Shown piece by piece: positions 1 to 5,232 of a DNA stretch of 5,752 nt. This DNA is from an uncultured Blautia sp. GTDB lineage: Bacteria > Bacillota > Clostridia > Lachnospirales > Lachnospiraceae. How positions within the stretch are numbered: position 1 is the stretch's first letter; every line of letters begins with the position of its first letter. The position numbers and the translations under genes were made by a program. The DNA lies in assembly GCA_934402155.1 (NCBI GenBank), contig CAKRTP010000110.1, positions 1 to 5,752 on the forward strand. Direction: 5' to 3'. A model generated the notes under the pieces. That model was not told the origin of the DNA and made no database searches. It saw only the letters and a list, made by a program, of their open reading frames with translations.

Positions 1-365
1 GCCCAGAGCAGCAGAACAATGAATGGCAGAAAGAGAATCAGATTTTCAAAATTTTCTGTATAAATCTTTCCGTCATTACTAAGCCCCCAGATACCAAGAA
101 CATGTTCCAGCGGGTTTCCCCAGATACTCCGACACAAAATTGTCCGAAACAACATCATACCTACATAAAATGTCAGGAAGAAATGTCGCCTGAACCAGCC
201 ACTTGTCCGGAAATTCCGAATCCATGCCCTGACCACCGGACCGGTTCCCTGTTTACGTCCAAGCATATAAACACACATGACAAGCACAGCCAGCAAAAGG
301 GATGCACCTGCTGTCTGATAAAGTACCGCCAGTACATCTGCAATGATCTTTACAACATATTCCAT
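1..365 (-). CDS. VanZ-like family membrane protein, N-terminal part (runs off left edge)
   Basis: The frame has no stop before the window edge, so 121 residues of the N-terminal part are visible. The start ATG at 363-365 is preceded by a GAGGTG Shine-Dalgarno (372-377) six bases away. Hydrophobic segments lie near residues 18-35, 61-77 and 108-121, so it is an inner-membrane protein. Between the second and third segments sit an Arg-rich stretch (LFRTILCR, 72-79), WGNPLEHVLGIWG (82-94) and ENFENLILFLPF (104-115). This Arg...Asn-x-x-x-Phe-x-Pro arrangement is the family signature of VanZ-like proteins. VanZ itself gives low-level teicoplanin resistance; most homologues in gut clostridia have no known role, and none is claimed here. 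It follows the glycosylase gene by 49 bases in the same direction and is probably the distal gene of that transcript. The missing C-terminus would hold the remaining membrane helices. Family call fairly sure, function unknown. Confidence 0.72.
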   Translation of the reverse strand, partial: MEYVVKIIADVLAVLYQTAGASLLLAVLVMCVYMLGRKQGTGPVVRAWIRNFRTSGWFRRHFFLTFYVGMMLFRTILCRSIWGNPLEHVLGIWGLSNDGKIYTENFENLILFLPFIVLLLW

Positions 366-414
366 AACTTTCACCTCATTCCTTTCATCTGCCGCAATCC
401 ATTTGCAGAAAAGG

Positions 415-1227
415 TTATGCCTTTGTCAGTTCATAATAAAAAATATACTGCTGCATGATTCCCCGCAGTCCACGATACCTGCGGTTTGGAAATCCTCTTT
501 TGTAGTGTTCATCCAGAACCTGACGGATATGTGTGTCAATCGGAAATGCGTCCATATGGTGAAGTGCAAACAGGCAGATACAGTCTGCTACTTTTTCCCC
601 TACACCACTGAGTTTCATAAGTTCCTGTCTTGCTCTCCGGTAATATCGCATATTGTAAAGTTTTTCCAGAGAAACTTCTCCGTTCAGTATGCTCTGTGTT
701 GTTTCTGCCAGATATCTCGCCCGATATCCCATTCCAAGCGCGCGGAGTTCTTCTTCAGTCGCAGTTCCAAGCTGCTCCGGTGTCGGAAAACTCCAGTATT
801 CTGTTCCATCTGCTGACCATTTCTGCTCGCCGTATTGTTTACATAATCTATCGATACATCCTCGTATCCTTGCGATGTTATTCTGCTGTGAGATCAGAAA
901 AGTAATGATCATCTCCCAGAGATCCTGCCTGAGGATCCTGATACCACTGCCGCTCTCTGCCGCCGCGCAGAGATAATGATCCCGCGGATTGATCTTCTCT
1001 ATGTATCCCCCATAATCTGCATCCAGATCAAAATACGGAACCCAGTAACAGAGGAATTCCACATCACTGCAGTGAAAAGTTACGATTGTTCCCTCCTGTG
1101 TGAGCTTGAGATACTGATCTCCCGCGATCAGTTCATATGTATTCTCTTCTGTTTCTCTCATCCGGAAACACTGCCCGGACTGACAGATTTCTCTCAGACT
1201 GAAATTATCCAGTTCTACAGTAATCAT
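415..1227 (-). CDS. ogg: 8-oxoguanine DNA glycosylase/AP lyase, OGG1 type
   Basis: Cytoplasmic base-excision repair enzyme expected to remove 8-oxo-7,8-dihydroguanine from DNA and nick the abasic site by beta-elimination. The 270-residue protein has an OGG_N domain (about 3-110, with SGQCFRM at 17-23 matching the SGQSFRW lesion-contact loop of human OGG1) followed by a helix-hairpin-helix GPD domain (about 107-262). LSGVGEKVADCICL (206-219) is the hairpin: Lys212 aligns with the Schiff-base lysine (human Lys249), Cys216 with Cys253, and Asp231 in PIDTHI with catalytic Asp268. Estranged-base contacts are also visible: Arg120 (human Arg154), Tyr168-Arg169 (Tyr203-Arg204), while human Asn149 is Gln115. 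Near the C-terminus Gln260 aligns with Gln315. It starts 18 bases after the small Cys protein gene; an AGAGAGG (1241-1247) overlaps that gene's stop codon, a slightly long 13 bases from the ATG, suggesting translational coupling. Length is usual for bacterial OGG. Confidence 0.95.
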   Translation of the reverse strand: MITVELDNFSLREICQSGQCFRMRETEENTYELIAGDQYLKLTQEGTIVTFHCSDVEFLCYWVPYFDLDADYGGYIEKINPRDHYLCAAAESGSGIRILRQDLWEMIITFLISQQNNIARIRGCIDRLCKQYGEQKWSADGTEYWSFPTPEQLGTATEEELRALGMGYRARYLAETTQSILNGEVSLEKLYNMRYYRRARQELMKLSGVGEKVADCICLFALHHMDAFPIDTHIRQVLDEHYKRGFPNRRYRGLRGIMQQYIFYYELTKA

Positions 1228-1245
1228 TTTCGCCCCAATTCCTCT

Positions 1246-1425
1246 CTACATCTGATGCCGCACTACTTTGTACTCATCACCGGAACGATAATACGGGCAC
1301 TCTTTGTATTCTGTACTGATAAAACGGTAGTATTCATCCTCATCAAGGTTTATATCACAAAAATAACTTTCACTCTCTTCATCATATGCATAATTTGCAC
1401 AGTAATCACAGCTTGTTGCTTTCAT
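1246..1425 (-). CDS. Small four-cysteine protein, DUF6472-like
   Basis: A 59-residue acidic protein that I recognise as resembling the DUF6472 family of clostridia; its function is unknown. Cysteines at 6 and 9 (SCDYCANY), 23 (YFCDINLDEDE) and 43 (ECPYY) give a C-x2-C, C, C-P pattern that could bind zinc or an iron-sulfur cluster; this is inference. It ends in PYYRSGDEYKVVRHQM, which I remember as the conserved tail of the family. The ATG at 1423-1425 is chosen because an AGAGG Shine-Dalgarno (1431-1435) stands five bases upstream and the conserved part begins immediately after. The same frame stays open upstream to 1605, but that part overlaps the rfbF coding sequence in another frame and looks unlike protein. 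It lies 13 bases after rfbF and 18 before the glycosylase, so it is almost certainly co-transcribed with both. No membrane segment or signal peptide. Confidence 0.82.
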   Translation of the reverse strand: MKATSCDYCANYAYDEESESYFCDINLDEDEYYRFISTEYKECPYYRSGDEYKVVRHQM

Positions 1426-1430
1426 ATTGT

Positions 1431-1435
1431 CCTCT
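1431..1435 (-). promoter_or_regulatory. Ribosome binding site that fixes the DUF6472-like start
   Basis: AGAGG on the minus strand, five bases before the ATG at 1423-1425 and inside the 13-base gap after the rfbF stop. It favours the short 59-residue protein over the longer open frame that begins at 1605. Confidence 0.75.
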
Positions 1436-1438
1436 TTT

Positions 1439-2215
1439 CTATTCCCATATCTTCCATGGTGCTTTTCCACTCTGCCAGAGCTCTTCCAGGAGATTTTTTT
1501 CACGGAGTGTATCCATGCACTGCCAGAAACCTCTGTGGCGGTATGCGTTGAGTTGTCCCATACGGGCCGCTTCCGCCAGCGGATATTTCTCAAATACCGT
1601 GTCATCCCCCTCGATCAGATCCATGATCGAAGGTTCCAGAACCATAAATCCTGCATTGATCCATCCGCCGTCTTCTTTTTTCTTTTCTTTGAAATTGGTG
1701 ATCGTACCATCATTTTCAATATCAAGGATACCAAAACGTCCTCCCGGCTGTGCTGCCGTGATCGTCGCCATCCTGCCATGGGAGCGATGATATTCCAGAA
1801 GTTCTCTGATATTGATATCGGCCACACCATCTCCATATGTCAGCATGAAAGTATCTCCGTCCAGATATTCTCTGACCCTCTTGATACGTCCTCCGGTCAT
1901 AGTATTTAATCCGGTATCAACCAGAGTGACTTTCCACGGTTCCAGAACATTATTATGTACGATCATCTTGTTTTCCTGTGTAAAATCAAAGGTAATATTG
2001 CTGTTATGAAGATAATAATCAGCAAACCATTCTTTGATCACATGCTGCTTGTATCCACAGCAGATCACAAATTCATTAAATCCATAAGCAGAATACATCT
2101 TCATGATATGCCAGAGAATCGGCTTCTCTCCGATCTCAATCATCGGCTTTGGTTTCAGATGACTTTCCTCACTGATACGGGTACCAAAACCACCTGCTAA
2201 AATTACAACTTTCAT
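1439..2215 (-). CDS. rfbF: Glucose-1-phosphate cytidylyltransferase (CDP-glucose synthase)
   Basis: Cytoplasmic nucleotidyltransferase expected to join CTP and alpha-D-glucose 1-phosphate to give CDP-glucose and pyrophosphate (EC 2.7.7.33), the entry step to CDP-linked 3,6-dideoxyhexoses of surface polysaccharides. The 258 residues form one Rossmann-like domain of the family's normal length. Visible hallmarks are LAGGFGTR (6-13, nucleotide and pyrophosphate loop), KPKPM (21-25), CCGYKQH (52-58), TLVDTG (97-102), YGDGVADI (127-134, metal-binding Asp129), INAGF (186-190), GFWQCMDTLREK (229-240) and a C-terminal GKAPWKIWE, all near-identical to enterobacterial RfbF. The CDP-glucose specific features separate it from the related RmlA and GalU. 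No CDP-glucose 4,6-dehydratase (rfbG) adjoins it here; the next genes are the small Cys protein and a DNA glycosylase. An in-frame TTG at 2225-2227 lies inside the Shine-Dalgarno and is not the start. No convincing promoter is seen upstream. Confidence 0.95.
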   Translation of the reverse strand: MKVVILAGGFGTRISEESHLKPKPMIEIGEKPILWHIMKMYSAYGFNEFVICCGYKQHVIKEWFADYYLHNSNITFDFTQENKMIVHNNVLEPWKVTLVDTGLNTMTGGRIKRVREYLDGDTFMLTYGDGVADINIRELLEYHRSHGRMATITAAQPGGRFGILDIENDGTITNFKEKKKEDGGWINAGFMVLEPSIMDLIEGDDTVFEKYPLAEAARMGQLNAYRHRGFWQCMDTLREKNLLEELWQSGKAPWKIWE

Positions 2216-2220
2216 ATTTA

Positions 2221-2225
2221 TCTCC
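2221..2225 (-). promoter_or_regulatory. Ribosome binding site that fixes the rfbF start
   Basis: GGAGA on the minus strand, five bases before the ATG at 2213-2215. It overlaps the alternative in-frame TTG (2225-2227), so initiation at the TTG is unlikely and the protein begins MKVVILAGG, as in other RfbF proteins. Confidence 0.8.
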
Positions 2226-2314
2226 AATCCATTTTCTTTTTTGCCACATGATTATTTTCTATTTTAATACAATCCCTGCAAAAAAGGAAGTGCCTATCAG
2301 AGTTCTTGTTACTG

Positions 2315-2327
2315 CTGTATAATACAG
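2315..2327. repeat. 13-base perfect palindrome CTGTATAATACAG
   Basis: A perfect six-plus-six palindrome around a single central base. It touches the left arm of the adjacent hairpin and lies in the 192-base gap between the radical SAM gene and rfbF. It contains TATAAT on the plus strand and TATTAT on the minus strand, so it could be a -10 element, an operator half, or chance in AT-rich DNA. For the minus strand the best -35 at 17 bp is a poor TGGAGA (2342-2347) inside the hairpin, so no promoter is claimed. Confidence 0.35.
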
Positions 2328-2377
2328 AGACCGCTTTCTCATCTCCATGATCTCAGGAGTATAAGAAAACGGTCTCT
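2326..2377 (-). terminator. Long hairpin after the radical SAM gene, possible terminator without U-tract
   Basis: Arms 2326-2339 and 2364-2377 pair over 14 positions, and pairing continues inward (2340-2342 with 2361-2363, then CTCC 2343-2346 with GGAG 2356-2359 after a one-base bulge), leaving a nine-base loop. The two non-Watson-Crick positions (2334/2369 and 2340/2363) are G-U wobbles in minus-strand RNA but C-A mismatches in plus-strand RNA, so the structure fits a minus-strand transcript. It begins about 30 bases after the radical SAM stop. However, minus-strand RNA continues GUAUUAUACAG rather than a run of U, whereas plus-strand DNA past the stem is T-rich. It may therefore be an mRNA 3'-end stabiliser, a processing site or an imperfect terminator. 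The rest of the gap holds nothing else I can name. Confidence 0.5.
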
Positions 2378-2407
2378 TTATATTATCTTAATTATTTTAT
2401 CCTGTAA

Positions 2408-3808
2408 CTATTTTGCTGATTTTGCAGCTTTCTTTGCTTCTTTTGCAGCTTTGTCTTCCTCCCACAGTTTATCAGCTACAGGAGCCCATTCTTCTGCATA
2501 ATGTACACATTTGCCGCAGAGATGTTCCGGTGTCTCCTGAGACTGAAGATCTGTGGAATGTGCACCGGATTCTTTTACGATTCGCTGCAGGATCTCCGGA
2601 TTCTCCAGCATCGGACATGGACGGAGCATATTGTCATTAAACGGCTGGTTATCATGGTAAGCCATAAACAGCGGCTGTTTCAGAATCTCAAGAATTGTAT
2701 TCTCATGAATGTTTCCATTGGAATAATGGATAAATACACAAGGTTCTGCATCGCCGTTTGCATTGATGTGGAAGTAGTTTCTTCCTCCTGCGATACATCC
2801 GCCGACAAATTCACCGTCATTCTGGAAATCCATGGTAAAGATTCCAGGACCATGCTCCATATTACGGATCTCCCTTACACGGTTCTTCACGTAAATTCTC
2901 TGCTCCGGACTCAGAAGCAGATCGACAGAAGCTGCGTTTCCAACCGGCATATAATGGAAATAAAGAGCATAACGGCATCCTTTTTCTACAAGCATGTCAA
3001 TAAATTCTTCACTTGTAACACTCTTATAGTTTGCACTTGTATAACAGATAGAGGTACCAAATACAAGCCCATGCTCTTTCAGAAGATCCATTGCATGCAT
3101 AACTTTGCCATAAACGCCCTCGCCGCGGCGAAGATCATTGACCTCCGGTTCTCCCTCTACACTCAGCGCAAGATACAGATTTCCGACCTCCTGCATCTGT
3201 TTGCAGAGTGCTTCATCGACAAGAGTACCATTGGTATATGCAAAGAATACACAGTCATTATGTTTCCTGCAGAGTTCAATGATGTCTTTTTTTCTTACCA
3301 TCGGCTCTCCGCCGGTCATCATATAGAAATAAATACCAAGTTCCTTACCCTGTGTTACGATGGAATCCATATCATCAAAAGAGAGATTCAGTTTATTACC
3401 GTATTCTGCTGCCCAGCAGCCTGTACAGTGAAGATTACATGCACTGGTAGGATCCATCAGGATGATCCACGGGATGTTGCAGTTATGGACTTTTCTCATC
3501 TCCCGGATAGTTTTGGTTCCATTATAGAAGGCTTCAAATCCAAGATTCATAAGTGTGGTTTTGAGTACATTCGGATGAAGTTCTTTTACCATGGAAGTTA
3601 TGTAACGGTTCAATGTATATTCCGGATTACAGGCAACCTTTCTGATGTAGTCCCAGTCTACATCTGTCTGCAGATCCTTCATATTCTTTTCTGCAATATC
3701 AATAATCTTTTCATATGCCTCGTCAGGGTTTTTGTTTACCTGGCCAAGCGCATAATCTACGACTCCTGAAAATACTTTCTTTGCTGCTGCATGTTTTATC
3801 TTATTCAT
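2408..3808 (-). CDS. Radical SAM protein with SPASM-like C-terminal cysteines, reaction unknown
   Basis: A 466-residue cytoplasmic enzyme expected to cleave S-adenosylmethionine reductively at a [4Fe-4S] cluster; the substrate is unknown. Residues 1-110 form a helical N-terminal extension with an amphipathic start (MNKIKHAAAKKVFSGVVDYA). The radical SAM domain follows (about 113-320): the cluster motif CNLHCTGC puts Cys124, 128 and 131 on the iron, and MTGGEPM (164-170) is the SAM-contact GGEP motif. The C-terminal part carries Cys338 (GGC), Cys357 (AEPC), Cys398 (RPCP), Cys431 and Cys434 (CGKC), a SPASM-like pattern suggesting at least one auxiliary cluster. The tail (452-466) is Lys/Ala/Glu rich. 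The start is firm: AGGAGG at 3817-3822, eight bases from the ATG. No precursor peptide or transporter gene is adjacent, so a peptide-modifying role is not supported by context; lipid, tRNA or cofactor substrates remain open. Probably monocistronic, with its own promoter and a hairpin behind it. Confidence 0.9.
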   Translation of the reverse strand: MNKIKHAAAKKVFSGVVDYALGQVNKNPDEAYEKIIDIAEKNMKDLQTDVDWDYIRKVACNPEYTLNRYITSMVKELHPNVLKTTLMNLGFEAFYNGTKTIREMRKVHNCNIPWIILMDPTSACNLHCTGCWAAEYGNKLNLSFDDMDSIVTQGKELGIYFYMMTGGEPMVRKKDIIELCRKHNDCVFFAYTNGTLVDEALCKQMQEVGNLYLALSVEGEPEVNDLRRGEGVYGKVMHAMDLLKEHGLVFGTSICYTSANYKSVTSEEFIDMLVEKGCRYALYFHYMPVGNAASVDLLLSPEQRIYVKNRVREIRNMEHGPGIFTMDFQNDGEFVGGCIAGGRNYFHINANGDAEPCVFIHYSNGNIHENTILEILKQPLFMAYHDNQPFNDNMLRPCPMLENPEILQRIVKESGAHSTDLQSQETPEHLCGKCVHYAEEWAPVADKLWEEDKAAKEAKKAAKSAK

Positions 3809-3825
3809 TAGTATTTCCTCCTCTG

Positions 3826-3882
3826 TTCCATCTTCCTTATTACCTTATCCGATTTCTCGAATCTGTATTCCTCAAAATGGAA
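3826..3882 (-). promoter_or_regulatory. Potential stem in the radical SAM mRNA leader
   Basis: In minus-strand RNA UUCCAUUUU (3874-3882) can pair with AAGAUGGAA (3826-3834) over nine positions with one G-U. Between them GAUU and AAUC can close a small inner hairpin. The 3' arm ends three bases before the AGGAGG at 3817-3822, so folding could affect ribosome access. This is a modest stem in AT-rich sequence and matches no riboswitch class I know. Confidence 0.28.
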
Positions 3883-3892
3883 GAAAACCCTC

Positions 3893-3943
3893 AGGTGTTT
3901 GTTATTTTTTTATCATCTTTATTATATTCACTGACAAACACCC
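3893..3943. repeat. Inverted repeat flanking the -10 box, candidate operator
   Basis: AGGTGTTTGTTA (3893-3904) and TGACAAACACCC (3932-3943) are inverted copies with nine contiguous matching positions (GGTGTTTGT). The right copy falls inside the spacer between -35 and -10, the left copy just downstream of the predicted transcription start, and the copies are centred 40 bp apart, near four helical turns. The placement suits a repressor binding both sites. As RNA it would leave a 29-31 base loop with no U-tract on the minus strand, so a terminator reading is less likely. The cognate regulator is not in the window. Confidence 0.45.
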
Positions 3944-3950
3944 TTTTCAA
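3921..3950 (-). promoter_or_regulatory. Sigma-A type promoter for the radical SAM gene
   Basis: On the minus strand TTGAAA (3945-3950, five of six to consensus) is followed after 18 bp by a perfect TATAAT (3921-3926). Transcription should begin near 3914, giving a leader of roughly 105 bases before the ATG at 3808. The -35 box sits five bases past the T-run of the upstream terminator, so the radical SAM gene is a separate unit from the aldolase gene. Confidence 0.72.
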
Positions 3951-3955
3951 TGGAC

Positions 3956-3990
3956 AAAAAGAGGTCAGTGGTAAATTCACCACTGACCTC
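3956..3990 (-). terminator. Intrinsic terminator of the aldolase gene
   Basis: On the minus strand a perfect 12-bp stem (3979-3990 with 3961-3972, GAGGTCAGTGGT and its complement) with a six-base loop is followed directly by TTTTTG (3955-3960). It starts 21 bases after the aldolase stop codon. The stem is GC-rich at its base and the T-run is on the minus strand only, so direction is unambiguous. Confidence 0.92.
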
Positions 3991-4011
3991 TCCTATAAGA
4001 AATGATCCTCT

Positions 4012-5100
4012 TTATTTCTTGCTGCGGTATGCTTCCGCTTCCCAATGTGTGATAAAATATGTAATCTCATCTGTCATCTGCAGCGGGCCTCCAAAGCTCT
4101 CTGCATATACAGCAAGCTTGATGGCATCTTTGATCAGAAGCTGTGCCTTCGCAGCTTTTGCCTTGTCATCTTCCATGATAAATGCACCAACACCCTGTAC
4201 CAGGATCAGCCTTGGCTCCTTATCATTCTCTGCCATAAATGCATCCAGTGCTTCCTTAGCCTGCTCAATCTTTTCTACAAATAACGGATATGGTCCACAA
4301 TATACAATATGGTCCGGAGTAAACGGTTTCAGAAGCGGAGCTGCTGCTGCCCTGTCTTTTACAAAATTATCAGCCTCTGCAGCCGGTACAACTTCTACAG
4401 CATGTCCCAGTAACTCGGAAAGCTGCTGTGCTGCCTGCTCTTTCTCAGGTGTGACAGCATCGCTCACATCAGCTGTTCTTTTTACCTGTTTCTCTAATTT
4501 ACTGATAACACCGTCAAATAAAACACCAATCTCTTCCACAGTATTGGCTGCAACAAAAATTCCGTGATTCTGAAGCAGAAGAACCTGAACATCTTTGCCG
4601 AATTCTTCTTTGTATGCGTTCATTTTTTCAAAACAGATACGTGCAAGTGTATATCCCGGTTTGCAGATATCAACCCAGAGAACCTCTTTTCCAAGAAGCT
4701 GCTCACAAAGTGCCTGTGCACCCTGTCCACAGGTCAGACCATTGACAAGAGTCGGATGAACATGCAGTACATAAGTATACGCAAACAAATTATGAAGCAG
4801 TGCCTCTACACTCGGACGTTTTGTCTTGTCAGCATCTGTCACTGCTGCCATAACGTCTGCAAGATATGCAGATTCACGTTTCACGTCATCTGACGGATAT
4901 TCTGTTTTCATAATTTCATTCAGACGTGCTCTGCTCATCTCGACAAATTCTTCTGCCTTGATCGTGGCAAGCTGTGTACCTGAGCCCTTGACATACAGTG
5001 TCGTGTCGTCCTTGACAGAAGTATTTCCCCCACCAGCCAGAACATAAGCCGGATTGCTTCCGTAGGTATTTGACATTTTTACTAAAGTTGAAAGATCCAT
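4012..5100 (-). CDS. Class II aldolase/adducin family protein, probable sugar-phosphate aldolase
   Basis: A 362-residue cytoplasmic protein with the zinc-dependent class II aldolase fold. AGGGNTSVK (22-30) and VKGSGTQLA (37-45) match the phosphate-binding loops, Glu99 (PSVEALLH) is the candidate acid, and His113/His115 (VLHVHP) with His179 (LQNHG) are the candidate metal ligands, as in L-fuculose- and L-rhamnulose-phosphate aldolases. Those enzymes are about 215-275 residues; here an extra C-terminal part (about 205-362) ends in GGPLQMTDEITYFITHWEAE. This resembles the aldolase half of the two-domain RhaE/YuxG rhamnulose-phosphate aldolase/dehydrogenase proteins, without the dehydrogenase half. 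The substrate cannot be read from sequence, and no sugar kinase or isomerase is adjacent. The start is the ATG at 5098-5100, ten bases after GGGAGG. Its own promoter and a strong terminator suggest a single-gene transcript. Confidence 0.88.
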   Translation of the reverse strand: MDLSTLVKMSNTYGSNPAYVLAGGGNTSVKDDTTLYVKGSGTQLATIKAEEFVEMSRARLNEIMKTEYPSDDVKRESAYLADVMAAVTDADKTKRPSVEALLHNLFAYTYVLHVHPTLVNGLTCGQGAQALCEQLLGKEVLWVDICKPGYTLARICFEKMNAYKEEFGKDVQVLLLQNHGIFVAANTVEEIGVLFDGVISKLEKQVKRTADVSDAVTPEKEQAAQQLSELLGHAVEVVPAAEADNFVKDRAAAAPLLKPFTPDHIVYCGPYPLFVEKIEQAKEALDAFMAENDKEPRLILVQGVGAFIMEDDKAKAAKAQLLIKDAIKLAVYAESFGGPLQMTDEITYFITHWEAEAYRSKK

Positions 5101-5110
5101 AATTGAAATT

Positions 5111-5116
5111 CCTCCC
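5111..5116 (-). promoter_or_regulatory. Ribosome binding site that fixes the aldolase start
   Basis: GGGAGG on the minus strand, ten bases before the ATG at 5098-5100. An upstream in-frame ATG (5116-5118) overlaps this site and has no Shine-Dalgarno of its own, so the longer 368-residue reading is unlikely. Confidence 0.75.
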
Positions 5117-5161
5117 ATTTTTCATTATTACAGATGTTTATAAAACACCCCTCTGCTGTCT

Positions 5162-5170
5162 ATCATACCA
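5162..5170 (-). promoter_or_regulatory. Extended -10 promoter candidate for the aldolase gene
   Basis: TGGTATGAT on the minus strand contains a TG-n extension and TATGAT (five of six to TATAAT). No -35 resembling TTGACA exists at the proper distance (the place is CCCCCA), which is tolerated by extended -10 promoters. It would start transcription near 5155, some 55 bases before the ATG. No clear terminator for hisA is seen between 5171 and 5232, so read-through from hisA is also possible. Confidence 0.45.
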
Positions 5171-5232
5171 TACAAACAGCTTTTTGGGGGGATATTTTTC
5201 AGATTACCGGATAAGAATCAGCAAATCCTGGT

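Noticed and set aside
1426..1605. N-terminal extension of the small Cys protein up to 1605
   Set aside because: This part overlaps the rfbF coding sequence in another frame and has no family similarity; a good Shine-Dalgarno precedes the internal ATG at 1425.
1615..1836. 73-codon minus-strand frame inside rfbF
   Set aside because: Off-frame reading of the rfbF gene with no start signal.
1427..1909. Plus-strand frames of 130-160 codons opposite rfbF
   Set aside because: Antisense shadows of a strongly conserved cytidylyltransferase; no motif or start signal.
2216..2227. TTG start for rfbF four codons upstream
   Set aside because: The TTG overlaps the GGAGA site used for the ATG at 2215, and RfbF homologues begin MKxVILAGG.
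2319..2347. Minus-strand promoter TGGAGA, 17 bp, TATTAT for rfbF
   Set aside because: The -35 is only four of six to consensus and lies inside the hairpin; the TATTAT may be explained by the palindrome. Too weak to call.
2326..2400. Plus-strand intrinsic terminator (hairpin followed by T-rich DNA)
   Set aside because: There is no plus-strand gene to terminate, and the imperfect pairs favour the minus-strand RNA; the T-richness is broken by A and C.
2501..3769. Long plus-strand open frame (422 codons) opposite the radical SAM gene
   Set aside because: It is an antisense shadow: the minus-strand frame has radical SAM motifs, a perfect Shine-Dalgarno and a promoter, while the plus-strand translation has no recognisable domain and no ribosome binding site that I can see.
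5101..5118. ATG at 5116-5118 as aldolase start
   Set aside because: It overlaps the GGGAGG that serves the ATG at 5100.
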